Position numbers and translations under genes: made by a program. The notes under the pieces are model-generated. The model saw only the letters and a list, made by a program, of their open reading frames with translations. It made no database searches and was not told where the DNA came from. From assembly GCA_947586255.1 (NCBI GenBank), contig CANPXP010000007.1, positions 27,971 to 91,970 on the forward strand: a stretch of 64,000 nucleotides of DNA. The letters are read 5' to 3'. Each line of letters begins with the position of its first letter. The stretch's first letter is position 1. Shown here piece by piece: positions 52,500-61,163 of this stretch. The stretch comes from an uncultured Lachnospiraceae bacterium. GTDB taxonomy: Bacteria; Bacillota; Clostridia; Lachnospirales; Lachnospiraceae.

Positions 52500-54193
52500 A
52501 TCTTACGATTGACAACAGACCGGTCAGCGTGCCGGAGGGAACCACCATTATGCGGGCCGCCGCCTCGGTCGGCATCATGATACCGCATCTGTGCTTCCTG
52601 GAGGGCATCAACGAGATCGGCGCGTGCAAGGTGTGCGTCGTCGAGATGCAGGGCAAGACGAAGCTGATCACGTCCTGCAACAGCCCCGTGGAGGAGGGCA
52701 TGGTGCTCTACACCAACTCCCCGAAGGTGCGCAGGGTGCGCAGGACGAATGTGGAGCTGATCTTGTCGCAGCATGACTGCACCTGCGCGATGTGCGTGCG
52801 GAGCGGCAACTGCAATCTGCAGAAGATCGCCAACGATCTCGGCATCATTGAGATTCCCTATAAGAGAGAAGTGCCCACGGCGCCTTGGAACCACAACTAT
52901 CCCTTTATCAAAGACGCGGGCAAGTGCATCAAGTGCATGCGCTGCGTGCAGGTCTGCGACAAGATTCAGGACTTACATATCTGGGACGTGCAGAACACCG
53001 GCTCCCGCACGACTGTGGACGTATCTATGAACAAGTGCATCGAGGAGTCCGACTGCTCCAACTGCGGGCAGTGCGTGACCCACTGTCCGACGGGGGCGCT
53101 GCGGGAGAGGAACGACGTGCCGGAGGTATTCAAGGCGCTGGCCGACCCGGAGAAAATCACGGTGGTGCAGGTGGCGCCGGCCGTGCGCGCGGCTTGGGCG
53201 GAACAGATGGACCTGCCGGAGGAGTTGGCGACGGAGGGCAGAATGGTCGCGGCGCTCAGACAGGTGGGCTTCGATTATATTTTTGACACCAACTTCTCAG
53301 CGGATCTGACGATCATGGAGGAGGCGCACGAGTTTCTGGAGAGACTGGAAGAGGTGAAGGCGTCGGGCGTGCCGATGTTTACCTCCTGCTGTCCGGCCTG
53401 GGTGAGATTCATGAAATCTCAGTATCCGGACTACCAGTCCAGGCTGTCCAGCGCCAAATCGCCGCAGCAGATGTTCGGCGCGGTGGCCAAGACCTACTTC
53501 GCGGAGAAGATCGGCGTGACGCCGGACAAGATCTGCTCGATCTCCATCATGCCGTGTGTCGCCAAGAAGGGCGAGGCGGCGCTGCCGGAGATGGATGTGA
53601 CCGGATACGGGCCGGATGTGGATATCGTGCTGACGACGAGGGAACTGGTGCGTCTCCTGAAGGCGGAGCACATCATTCCGAAGCTGCTGGGCGAGGATAC
53701 CTTCGACTCGCCGTTGGGGGAGAGTTCCGGCGCGGGCGTGATCTTCGGTGCGACGGGCGGTGTCATGGAGGCGGCGCTGCGGACGGCGGTGGCCGTGATC
53801 GAGGGCTCGAACCCGAATCCCGAGACTTTCAGCGACGTGCGCGGCGAGGCCGGCAGGAGGGAAGTGACATACCACATCAACGGCGTGCCGATCAGAACGT
53901 GTACGGTGAGCGGGCTCGGCAATGCGAGAAAGCTGATGGAAGATATCCGCAGCCGCAGGGTGTCCTACGATTTCGTGGAAGTCATGGCCTGCCCCGGAGG
54001 CTGTGTGGGCGGCGGCGGGCAGCCCATTGTGGACGGCGTGGAGATGGCGTCCGTGCGCGCGCCGAAGCTCTATGATCTGGACAAGAGAAGAGCGGTCCGC
54101 TTCTCCCATGAGAATCCCGAGATCAAGAAGCTCTACGCGGATTATCTGGGAAAACCGCTATCGGAGAAGGCGCACAGGCTTCTGCATGTATAG
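52493..54193 (+). CDS. hydA: [FeFe] hydrogenase, group A
   Basis: This enzyme reduces protons to H2 or oxidises H2. The 566-residue protein has a [2Fe-2S] domain (Cys34, 45, 48, 62), the His-ligated 4Fe-4S cluster (His94, Cys98, 101, 107), two ferredoxin-type clusters (CIKCMRC, CSNCGQCVTHCP) and the H-cluster motifs FTSCCPAW, IMPCVAKKGE and ACPGGCVGGGGQP. It has no signal peptide. Start overlaps the flavoprotein gene. The maturases HydE, HydF and HydG are not in the window. Position within the uronate operon suggests disposal of electrons from pectin fermentation. Confidence 0.95.
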   Translation: MVNLTIDNRPVSVPEGTTIMRAAASVGIMIPHLCFLEGINEIGACKVCVVEMQGKTKLITSCNSPVEEGMVLYTNSPKVRRVRRTNVELILSQHDCTCAMCVRSGNCNLQKIANDLGIIEIPYKREVPTAPWNHNYPFIKDAGKCIKCMRCVQVCDKIQDLHIWDVQNTGSRTTVDVSMNKCIEESDCSNCGQCVTHCPTGALRERNDVPEVFKALADPEKITVVQVAPAVRAAWAEQMDLPEELATEGRMVAALRQVGFDYIFDTNFSADLTIMEEAHEFLERLEEVKASGVPMFTSCCPAWVRFMKSQYPDYQSRLSSAKSPQQMFGAVAKTYFAEKIGVTPDKICSISIMPCVAKKGEAALPEMDVTGYGPDVDIVLTTRELVRLLKAEHIIPKLLGEDTFDSPLGESSGAGVIFGATGGVMEAALRTAVAVIEGSNPNPETFSDVRGEAGRREVTYHINGVPIRTCTVSGLGNARKLMEDIRSRRVSYDFVEVMACPGGCVGGGGQPIVDGVEMASVRAPKLYDLDKRRAVRFSHENPEIKKLYADYLGKPLSEKAHRLLHV

Positions 54194-54303
54194 CGTTGCG
54201 AGACAGTGCCGTTGTATGGCATGCGGCAGACAGGCGGAACATGCGTGGCAAAGAGCGCCGCAGGCCAGAGAAGATATAGCAGATACAGGAGGAAATAAGT
54301 CGG

Positions 54304-55140
54304 ATGCAGATAGGAATTCGATTACATGACGTGGCGCCGGGAACGATCGAGGAGCGGGCGCACACGGCGAGAGAGCAGGGGTTTGCCTGCGCGCATGTCG
54401 CGCTGTCGAAGCTGTGCGACTATAAGATGACGCTGCCGGAGCTGACTCCCGGTTGGGCGATGTATCTGAAGAAGGTATTCGCGAAGGAGGATGTGGATAT
54501 CGCCGTGCTCGGCTGCTATCTCAATCTCGCGACGCCGGACAGGGAGGCCCTCGCGAGAAACCAGGAGATCTACAAGGCGCACCTGCGCTTCGCGTCGCTG
54601 ATGGGCTGCGGCGTTGTGGGAACGGAGACGGGAGCGCCCAACACGGAGTACCGCTTCGAGGAGGCGTGCCACACGGAGGCGGCGCTCAACACCTTTATCA
54701 CCAATCTGCGCCCGGTGGTCGAGTGCGCGGAGCGCATGGGCGTGATCTTTGCGCTGGAACCGGTGTACAAGCATATCATGTGGAACCCGAAACAGACGCG
54801 CAGAGTGCTGGACGCGATCGCTTCGCCGAATCTGCGGATCATCTTCGATCCGGTGAATCTGCTGGATATCTCCAACTATGAGAACAGGGAGGAGATCTTC
54901 GCGGAGGCGATCGAGACCTTCGGCGATGAGGTGGCGATGATCCACCTGAAGGATTTCACGGTGGAGGATGGCAAGCTGGTCGCCTGCGCAGCGGGCGACG
55001 GCCTGATGAACTACGACGCCATCCTGCGGTTCGCCAAGGAGCGCAAGCCGCACATTCACGCGACGCTGGAGAACACGAAGCCGGAGAATGCAGTGAAGTC
55101 CAGGGAGTTTATTCAGAAACGTTATGATGCGATATCGTAG
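54304..55140 (+). CDS. Sugar phosphate isomerase/epimerase-like TIM barrel
   Basis: The 278-residue protein has the AP-endonuclease-2-like TIM barrel of xylose-isomerase-like epimerases. Candidate metal ligands are Glu in GTETGAPN, Glu in ALEPVYKH, Asp in IFDPVNLLD, His in MIHLKDF and Glu in ATLENTKP. It lies between hydA and eda in the uronate operon, so a uronate or keto-sugar isomerisation is likely. The exact substrate cannot be read. GGAGGAAATAAGTCGG precedes ATG 54304. Confidence 0.85.
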   Translation: MQIGIRLHDVAPGTIEERAHTAREQGFACAHVALSKLCDYKMTLPELTPGWAMYLKKVFAKEDVDIAVLGCYLNLATPDREALARNQEIYKAHLRFASLMGCGVVGTETGAPNTEYRFEEACHTEAALNTFITNLRPVVECAERMGVIFALEPVYKHIMWNPKQTRRVLDAIASPNLRIIFDPVNLLDISNYENREEIFAEAIETFGDEVAMIHLKDFTVEDGKLVACAAGDGLMNYDAILRFAKERKPHIHATLENTKPENAVKSREFIQKRYDAIS

Positions 55141-55241
55141 AAGAGCAAAGTAAAAATGTGCCGCAGGCAGCACATATCATGCCTGTTCCCAGCAGCAGAA
55201 TCATTTTTGTGGGAGCCGAGATGTCGGCAGAAAGGAAGAAA

Positions 55242-56201
55242 ATGAACGTTATAGAAGAAATCTATGGAATCGGTATTGTTCCCGTCATTGCGCTGGACGA
55301 CGCCAAGGACGCAGAGCCGCTCGCCAGGGCGCTGTGCAACGGCGGTCTGCCCTGCGCGGAGGTGACCTTCCGCACGGCGGCAGCGGAGGAGTCCATCAGG
55401 ATCATGGCGCAGAAGTTCCCCGAGATGCTCGTGGGTGCAGGCACGGTGCTGACGACGGAGCAGGTGGACAGAGCGGTGGCCGCTGGCGCGAAATTTATCG
55501 TCAGCCCCGGACTGAACCCGCGCGTTGTCAAATACTGTGTAGACAAGAATATCCCTGTGGTTCCCGGCACATCCAACCCGTCCGACGTGGAGGCGGCGCT
55601 GGAGCTGGGGCTGGAGGTTGTGAAGTTCTTCCCGGCGGAGGCTGCGGGCGGCATCGAGATGATCAAGGCGATGAGCGCTCCCTACACGAAGGTGCGCTTC
55701 ATGCCCACGGGCGGCGTCAATGCCGGCAATCTGAAGGATTATCTGGACTTCCCGAAGATCATCGCCTGCGGCGGCACCTGGATGGTGAAGAAAGATCTGA
55801 TCGCGGCCGGCAAATTTGACGAGATCGAGGCGCTCACGAGAGAGGCCGTTGTGAAGATGCTCGGCTTCGAGCTTCGCCATATCGGCATCAACGCCCAGAA
55901 CGAGGACGAGGCCGGCGCCATCGCGGACAGCTTCGCATCCATGTTCGGCTTCGCCAAGAAGGTAGGCGGCAGCTCCGTATTCGCGGGCACGGCCATCGAG
56001 GCGATGAAGCAGCCGTATCTGGGCAAGAACGGGCATATCGCCATCGGCACCAACTACATGGACCGCGCGATCTATCATCTGGAGAAGCAGGGCGTGAAGT
56101 TTGATATGAGCACCGCCAAGAAGGATGATAAGGGGAAGATCAAGGCAGTTTATCTGCAGGATGAGATCGGCGGATTCGCCGTACATCTTGTTCAGAAATA
56201 A
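55242..56201 (+). CDS. eda: KDPG/KHG aldolase fused to a VOC (glyoxalase-fold) domain
   Basis: The aldolase splits 2-keto-3-deoxy-6-phosphogluconate to pyruvate and glyceraldehyde-3-phosphate. Residues about 1-205 carry Glu40 (AEVTFRT), the Schiff-base Lys128 (VKFFPAEAAGG) and the phosphate-binding PTGGV. A second domain (about 210-319) has the VOC pattern HIGINAQNEDEA, FAGTAIEAMKQ and HIAIGTNYMDRAIYHLE. Canonical Eda stops at about 210 residues. ATG 55242 follows AGAAAGGAAG; the frame is open further upstream but without a ribosome-binding site. Confidence 0.92.
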   Translation: MNVIEEIYGIGIVPVIALDDAKDAEPLARALCNGGLPCAEVTFRTAAAEESIRIMAQKFPEMLVGAGTVLTTEQVDRAVAAGAKFIVSPGLNPRVVKYCVDKNIPVVPGTSNPSDVEAALELGLEVVKFFPAEAAGGIEMIKAMSAPYTKVRFMPTGGVNAGNLKDYLDFPKIIACGGTWMVKKDLIAAGKFDEIEALTREAVVKMLGFELRHIGINAQNEDEAGAIADSFASMFGFAKKVGGSSVFAGTAIEAMKQPYLGKNGHIAIGTNYMDRAIYHLEKQGVKFDMSTAKKDDKGKIKAVYLQDEIGGFAVHLVQK

Positions 56202-56232
56202 GAAAGCATAGCAAAAAACAAGGAGGGCTAAC

Positions 56233-57258
56233 ATGAGCAAAAAAGTAGTTACATTCGGAGAGATTATGCTGCGTCTTGCGCCGGAGGGGTATTACCGTTT
56301 CGTGCAGGCGGCGAGCTATGGGGCGACCTATGGCGGAGGAGAGGCGAACGTGGCGATCTCTCTTGCAAATTACGGGATGGATGCGTCCTTTGTCACCAAA
56401 CTTCCGAAGCATGAGATCGGGCAGGCGGGCGTGAACGCTCTTCGCCAGTTCGGCGTGGACACGTCCAAGATCGTGCGCGGCGGCGATCGCGTGGGTATTT
56501 ATTTCCTGGAGAAGGGCGCTTCCCAGAGACCTTCCAAGGTCATCTATGACAGGGCCGGTTCCTCCATCGCCACGGCGACCACGGCGGACTTCAACTGGGA
56601 CGAGATCTTCGAGGGCGCGGAGTGGTTCCACTTCACGGGCATCACGCCGGCGTTGGGCGACAACGTGGCGGCGATCTGCGTTGAGGCATGTAAGAAGGCC
56701 AAGGAAAAAGGCATCACGGTGAGCTGCGACCTGAACTACAGAAATAAGCTCTGGTCCAAGGAGAAGGCCGGACAGGTGATGGGCGAGCTGTGCAAGTATG
56801 TGGACGTCTGCATCGCGAACGAGGAGGATGCGGGCGACGTATTCGGCATCAAGGCGGCCAATACCGACGTCACCAAGGGTGAGGTCAATCACGAGGGCTA
56901 TAAGGATGTGGCGAAGCAGCTGGCCGACCGTTTCGGCTTCAAGGCGGTAGCGATCACGCTGCGCGAGTCCATCTCCGCCAACGACAACAACTGGGCGGCT
57001 ATGCTCTACACCGGCGGACAGTACTACTTCTCCAAGAAGTATGCGGTAAGAATCGTTGATCGCGTGGGCGGCGGCGATTCCTTCGGCGGCGGCCTGATCT
57101 ACGCTTCCATGATGGATTACGATCCCCAGGCGACCATCGAGTTCGCGGTGGCTGCGAGCTGCTTGAAGCACACCATCGAGGGCGACTTCAACCAGGTGAG
57201 CGTGGACGAAGTGACCAAGCTGGCCGGCGGCGACGGATCCGGACGAGTACAGAGATAG
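56233..57258 (+). CDS. kdgK: 2-keto-3-deoxygluconate kinase (PfkB family)
   Basis: This enzyme phosphorylates KDG to KDPG using ATP. The 341-residue ribokinase-fold protein has TFGEIMLRLAPEGYYRF, the GGGEANVAISLANYG substrate motif and the anion-hole catalytic motif DRVGGGDSFGGGLIYA with the base Asp. AAGGAGGG precedes ATG 56233. Between eda and kduI, its role in uronate catabolism is clear. Confidence 0.94.
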   Translation: MSKKVVTFGEIMLRLAPEGYYRFVQAASYGATYGGGEANVAISLANYGMDASFVTKLPKHEIGQAGVNALRQFGVDTSKIVRGGDRVGIYFLEKGASQRPSKVIYDRAGSSIATATTADFNWDEIFEGAEWFHFTGITPALGDNVAAICVEACKKAKEKGITVSCDLNYRNKLWSKEKAGQVMGELCKYVDVCIANEEDAGDVFGIKAANTDVTKGEVNHEGYKDVAKQLADRFGFKAVAITLRESISANDNNWAAMLYTGGQYYFSKKYAVRIVDRVGGGDSFGGGLIYASMMDYDPQATIEFAVAASCLKHTIEGDFNQVSVDEVTKLAGGDGSGRVQR

Positions 57259-57275
57259 AGAAGGAGTGAAGGAAA

Positions 57276-58139
57276 ATGGAGTTAAGAACAGCGGCATCGC
57301 CGCGCGACGTAAAAACCTATGACACAGAGAGACTCAGAGAGGAGTTCCTGATCCAGAACCTGTTCGTGCCGGGCGAGATCAAGCTGGTGTACAGCCATAT
57401 CGACCGCATCATCACCGGCGCGGCGGTTCCCACGGCGCCGATCAAGCTGACGGCGGGAGACGAGCTGCGCGCGCAGTATTTCTGCGAGAGGAGAGAGCTG
57501 GGCCTGATCAACATCGGCGAGCCCGGCGTGGTCAGCGTGGACGGCAAGCGCTATGAGGTGGGCCACAAGGACGGTATGTACATCGGCCTGGGCTCCAAGG
57601 ATATCGTGTTCGAGTCCAAAGATGCCTCCAAGCCCGCGAAATTCTACTTAAACAGCGCGCCCGCGCACAAGGCGTACCCCACCAAGCTGATCAAGCTGGA
57701 GGGCACGGCGGACAGCGACGACGTGGTCATCATCAAGGATGAGAACAAGGTGGAGCTGGGCAGCCTGGAGGAGTCCAACCACAGAGTGATCAACAAGTAT
57801 ATCCTGCCCGGCCAGGTGGAGAGCTGCCAGCTCGTGATGGGTATGACGGCCTTAAAGCCCGGCAGCGTGTGGAACACGATGCCCTGCCATACACATGACC
57901 GCCGCATGGAGGTGTATCTCTACTTCGAGATCCCGGAGGACGCTTTCGTCGTGCACTACATGGGCGAGCCTACCCAGACGCGCCACATCATCATGCACAA
58001 CGAGGAGGCCGTGATCTCCCCCAGCTGGTCGATTCACGCGGGCAGCGGCAGCAGGAATTATACTTTCATCTGGGGTATGGTCGGCGAGAACCAGGCGTTC
58101 GACGATATGGACGGCGTGAGAAATCAGGATCTGCGGTAA
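57276..58139 (+). CDS. kduI: 5-keto-4-deoxyuronate isomerase
   Basis: KduI converts 5-keto-4-deoxyuronate to 2,5-diketo-3-deoxygluconate. The 287-residue cupin protein has the Zn site MPCHTHDRRMEVYLYFE (two His and Glu) and the last ligand in SIHAGSGSRNYTFIWGM. It has the full family length. It handles the unsaturated uronate released by GH105. Start preceded by GAAGGAG. Confidence 0.95.
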   Translation: MELRTAASPRDVKTYDTERLREEFLIQNLFVPGEIKLVYSHIDRIITGAAVPTAPIKLTAGDELRAQYFCERRELGLINIGEPGVVSVDGKRYEVGHKDGMYIGLGSKDIVFESKDASKPAKFYLNSAPAHKAYPTKLIKLEGTADSDDVVIIKDENKVELGSLEESNHRVINKYILPGQVESCQLVMGMTALKPGSVWNTMPCHTHDRRMEVYLYFEIPEDAFVVHYMGEPTQTRHIIMHNEEAVISPSWSIHAGSGSRNYTFIWGMVGENQAFDDMDGVRNQDLR

Positions 58140-58208
58140 CAGACGGCGCGGCCGGCGGTTTTGGCTGTCCGGCTTGCCTTTTCATCAAAAATAACGGAGG
58201 ATTTCAGA

Positions 58209-59012
58209 ATGAGCTTTACAAATAACTTTTCACTGGAAGGCAAGATCGCGCTGGTGACCGGCGCATCCTACGGCATCGGCTTCGCCATCGCCACGGCGTT
58301 TGCGGAGGCGGGCGCGACGATCGTCTTCAACGACATCAAGCAGGAGCTGGTGGACAAGGGCCTTGCCTCCTACAAGGAGAAGGGCATCGAGGCCCACGGC
58401 TACGTGTGCGACGTGACCAACGAGGAGGCGGTCAACGCCCTGGTTGCGCAGATCGAGAAGGAGGTCGGCGTGATCGATATTCTCGTCAATAACGCTGGCA
58501 TCATCAAGCGTATCCCGATGCTCGAGATGACGGCGGCGGAGTTCCGTCAGGTCATCGACGTGGACTTAAACGCTCCCTTTATCGTGTCCAAGGCGGTTAT
58601 CCCCGGCATGATCAAGAAGGGCCACGGCAAGATCATCAACATCTGCTCCATGATGTCCGAGTTGGGCCGTGAGACGGTGTCCGCGTACGCGGCTGCCAAG
58701 GGCGGCTTAAAGATGCTCACCAGAAACATCTGCTCCGAGTACGGTCAGTACAACATCCAGTGCAACGGCATCGGCCCCGGCTACATCGAGACGCCGCAGA
58801 CGGCGCCCCTCAGAGAGCGTCAGGCGGACGGCAGCAGACATCCCTTCGACCAGTTCATCTGCGCGAAGACGCCTGCCAACAGATGGCTCAAGCCCGAGGA
58901 ACTGCAGGGCCCCGCGGTGTTCCTGGCATCCGACGCATCCGACGCCGTCAACGGCCACATCCTCTATGTGGACGGCGGTATCCTGGCTTACATCGGCAAA
59001 CAGCCCGGCTAA
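58209..59012 (+). CDS. kduD: 2-keto-3-deoxygluconate dehydrogenase-like SDR (KduD)
   Basis: This short-chain dehydrogenase should reduce 2,5-diketo-3-deoxygluconate to KDG. The 267-residue protein has the dinucleotide motif VTGASYGIGFAIA, NNAG, catalytic Ser in ICSMMSELG and YAAAKGG. Annotation pipelines often call this group gluconate 5-dehydrogenase; the adjacent kduI favours KduD. ATG 58209 has GGAGG about ten bases upstream. It ends the uronate operon. Confidence 0.9.
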   Translation: MSFTNNFSLEGKIALVTGASYGIGFAIATAFAEAGATIVFNDIKQELVDKGLASYKEKGIEAHGYVCDVTNEEAVNALVAQIEKEVGVIDILVNNAGIIKRIPMLEMTAAEFRQVIDVDLNAPFIVSKAVIPGMIKKGHGKIINICSMMSELGRETVSAYAAAKGGLKMLTRNICSEYGQYNIQCNGIGPGYIETPQTAPLRERQADGSRHPFDQFICAKTPANRWLKPEELQGPAVFLASDASDAVNGHILYVDGGILAYIGKQPG

Positions 59013-59040
59013 GAGCAAAAAGCAGAGAATGGAAACAAGC

Positions 59041-59080
59041 GGGACGGAGATCGCCAAAGAGCGGTTTCCGCCCCTTTTTT
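59041..59080 (+). terminator. Probable terminator after kduD
   Basis: An imperfect stem GGGACGGA/TCCGCCCC with one mismatch, plus a small inner stem, ends in six T. Confidence 0.45.
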
Positions 59081-59158
59081 ATACGGGTAACGGGATTCAC
59101 GGATTTCGCAGGGTTTCACGAGCAAGGTTTTAGCAAGGTTTCGGCAAGTTAATTTTAC

Positions 59159-59187
59159 TTGACATAACTTAAAATTCATTATAAAAT
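59159..59187 (+). promoter_or_regulatory. Promoter of rny
   Basis: TTGACA (59159-59164), 17 bases, TAAAAT (59182-59187), in an AT-rich gap. Confidence 0.7.
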
Positions 59188-59211
59188 TGAACTGTTGTAG
59201 TTTGCTAGTTA

Positions 59212-59254
59212 TAGAATGTTGTTTTACGCTAATGCACATGGCTGTAACATTCTA
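59212..59254. repeat. Inverted repeat in the rny leader
   Basis: TAGAATGTT (59212-59220) and AACATTCTA (59246-59254) are perfectly complementary with a 25-base gap. In the transcript this would form a stem in the 5' leader. Confidence 0.6.
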
Positions 59255-59284
59255 CAATAGATCATGTACAATGAAAATTTAATA

Positions 59285-59297
59285 AGGAGGTGCTCCT
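59285..59297 (+). promoter_or_regulatory. Shine-Dalgarno of rny inside a small hairpin
   Basis: AGGAG-GTG-CTCCT forms a 5-bp stem that buries the AGGAGG ribosome-binding site directly before ATG 59301. It could damp rny translation. Confidence 0.6.
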
Positions 59298-59300
59298 GTA

Positions 59301-60848
59301 ATGTGGCAAGTCGTGATAGCGGTAGTCATCACGCTGGTTGTGTCCGTGCCGGTCTCCGCGCTTGCGGCGATCAATTATCGTAAGAAGGTTGTGGAGAAGA
59401 CGCTTGGCAATGCGGACGAGAAAGCCAGAGAGATTATCGATGAAGCGCTCAAGACTGCTGAGGCGAAGAAGCGCGAATCGCTCCTTGAGGTCAAGGAAGA
59501 GTCCATCCGCACGAAGAATGAACTCGACAAGGAGATCAAGGAACGCCGTGCGGAAGCGCAGCGCTATGAGAGGCGGGTACAGCAGAAGGAAGAGAACATC
59601 GATAAGAAAGCTGATGCGATCGAGAAAAAGGAAGCGAGCCTGGTCCAGAGGGAAGATGCTCTGGCAAAGCAGCGCGAGGAAATTTCCAAGCTGAACGAGC
59701 AGAGATTACAGGAACTGGAACGAATCTCAGGTTTAACCTCCGAACAGGCAAAAGATTATCTCTTGAAGATTGTTGAAGATGAAGTAAAGCATGAAACTGC
59801 TGTCATGATCAAGGAAATGGAGAGCAGGGCCAAGGAAGAGGCGGATAAGAAGGCGAAGGAGTATGTCGTCACGGCGATTCAGAAGTGCGCCGCGGATCAT
59901 GTCTCCGAGTCGACGATATCCGTCGTGCAGCTTCCCAACGACGAGATGAAGGGCAGGATCATCGGCAGAGAGGGCCGCAATATCAGAACCCTCGAGACGA
60001 TGACCGGTGTCGATCTGATTATAGACGACACGCCGGAGGCGGTCATTCTGTCCGGCTTCGACCCGATTCGCAGGGAAGTCGCGAGAATCGCGCTGGAGAA
60101 ACTGATCGTGGACGGGCGTATCCACCCCGCCAGGATCGAGGAGATGGTTGAGAAAGCGCAGCGCGAAGTGGAAGTCATGATCAAAGAGGAGGGCGAAGCC
60201 GCCACACTGGAAGTCGGCGTGCACGGTATTCACCCCGAACTCGTAAGATTGCTCGGTAAGATGAAATTCAGAACCAGCTATGGGCAGAACGCCTTGAAGC
60301 ATTCCATCGAGGTAGCGCAGCTGTCAGGCTTACTGGCGGCCGAGATGGGACTGGACGTCAGGATGGCGAAGCGTGCGGGCTTGCTGCACGATATCGGCAA
60401 GGCGGTAGACCATGAAATGGAGGGTTCGCATATTCAGTTGGGTGTTGAGCTTTGCAGAAAGTACAAGGAATCCCCGACTGTCATCAATGCGGTGGAATCT
60501 CATCACGGCGACGTGGAGCCTCAGACGTTGATTGCGTGTCTTGTGCAGGCCGCAGATACGATCTCCGCGGCGAGACCGGGTGCGAGAAGAGAGACATTAG
60601 AAACATATACAACAAGATTGAAACAACTGGAGGACATCACAAATAACTTCAAGGGTGTCGATAAATCTTTTGCGATTCAGGCAGGTAGAGAGATTCGTGT
60701 AATGGTAGTTCCGGAACAGATCAGCGATTCGGACATGGTATTGCTCGCCAGAAATATCTCGAAGCAGATTGAGGCAGAGCTGGAATATCCCGGACAGATC
60801 AAGGTCAATGTGATCAGGGAGAGCCGAGTCGTCGACTATGCGAAATAG
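59301..60848 (+). CDS. rny: Ribonuclease Y
   Basis: RNase Y is the membrane-bound endoribonuclease that starts mRNA decay in Firmicutes. The 515-residue protein has an N-terminal transmembrane helix (residues about 3-22), a long Glu/Lys-rich coiled coil (about 30-200), a KH domain ([15 protein letters not shown]) and an HD domain ([12 protein letters not shown]). Codon use is more AT-rich in its second half. A strong terminator follows. The leader has an inverted repeat and a hairpin over the ribosome-binding site. Confidence 0.96.
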   Translation: MWQVVIAVVITLVVSVPVSALAAINYRKKVVEKTLGNADEKAREIIDEALKTAEAKKRESLLEVKEESIRTKNELDKEIKERRAEAQRYERRVQQKEENIDKKADAIEKKEASLVQREDALAKQREEISKLNEQRLQELERISGLTSEQAKDYLLKIVEDEVKHETAVMIKEMESRAKEEADKKAKEYVVTAIQKCAADHVSESTISVVQLPNDEMKGRIIGREGRNIRTLETMTGVDLIIDDTPEAVILSGFDPIRREVARIALEKLIVDGRIHPARIEEMVEKAQREVEVMIKEEGEAATLEVGVHGIHPELVRLLGKMKFRTSYGQNALKHSIEVAQLSGLLAAEMGLDVRMAKRAGLLHDIGKAVDHEMEGSHIQLGVELCRKYKESPTVINAVESHHGDVEPQTLIACLVQAADTISAARPGARRETLETYTTRLKQLEDITNNFKGVDKSFAIQAGREIRVMVVPEQISDSDMVLLARNISKQIEAELEYPGQIKVNVIRESRVVDYAK

Positions 60849-60855
60849 CATTTGT

Positions 60856-60886
60856 AACCCCGCAGAGAAATCTGCGGGGTTATTTT
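60856..60886 (+). terminator. Rho-independent terminator after rny
   Basis: An 11-bp stem AACCCCGCAGA/TCTGCGGGGTT with a GAAA loop is followed by a short T-rich tail. Confidence 0.88.
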
Positions 60887-60892
60887 AGTATG

Positions 60893-60906
60893 ACGGGCAT
60901 GCCCGT
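60893..60906. repeat. 14-base perfect palindrome
   Basis: ACGGGCATGCCCGT is self-complementary and lies between the rny terminator and the next promoter. Function is unknown; a regulator site is possible. Confidence 0.5.
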
Positions 60907-60964
60907 GTTCTGTGGTGAAAGTCCACATAGGCGTAGCTTCCATTGACAAAATTCGATAAATAAA

Positions 60965-60993
60965 TTGACATAGGGGGGGGGTTATGATAAACT
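60965..60993 (+). promoter_or_regulatory. Promoter with a G9 tract in its spacer
   Basis: TTGACA (60965-60970), a 17-base spacer and TAAACT (60988-60993); a second -10-like TATGAT lies at 60983-60988. Nine consecutive G at 60973-60981 fill the spacer, so slippage would change the -35/-10 distance. It precedes the zinc-ribbon ORF and the amidase. Confidence 0.6.
60973..60981. repeat. Nine-base G homopolymer in promoter spacer
   Basis: Nine consecutive G. One of two G9/C9 runs noticed in the window; the other lies inside the GT-C-like gene. Confidence 0.9.
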
Positions 60994-61070
60994 TACCCCG
61001 TATATTGGGTAATTTTGTATTATCGGTGAACGGCAGGATTGTGACAAGCACTAAGGGGAGGGAAATCAGG

Positions 61071-61163
61071 ATGTTTTGTCCAAAATGTGGAAAGCAGATG
61101 CCGGAAGACGCTACATTTTGTCTGTCCGGCGGTGCACAGCTGCAGGCGGGGAATGACGGATGA
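61071..61163 (+). CDS. 30-residue zinc-ribbon-like ORF, second knuckle incomplete
   Basis: ATG 61071, preceded by GGGGAGGG, encodes [17 protein letters not shown] and a short tail. The first CxxC knuckle is intact. The second reads FCLSGGA, so one Cys is missing. The sequence matches the N-terminus of the zinc-ribbon membrane protein at 62409. Its TGA overlaps the amidase start (ATGATGA), so translation may be coupled. It may be a remnant of a longer zinc-ribbon protein or a small leader peptide. Confidence 0.55.
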   Translation: MFCPKCGKQMPEDATFCLSGGAQLQAGNDG

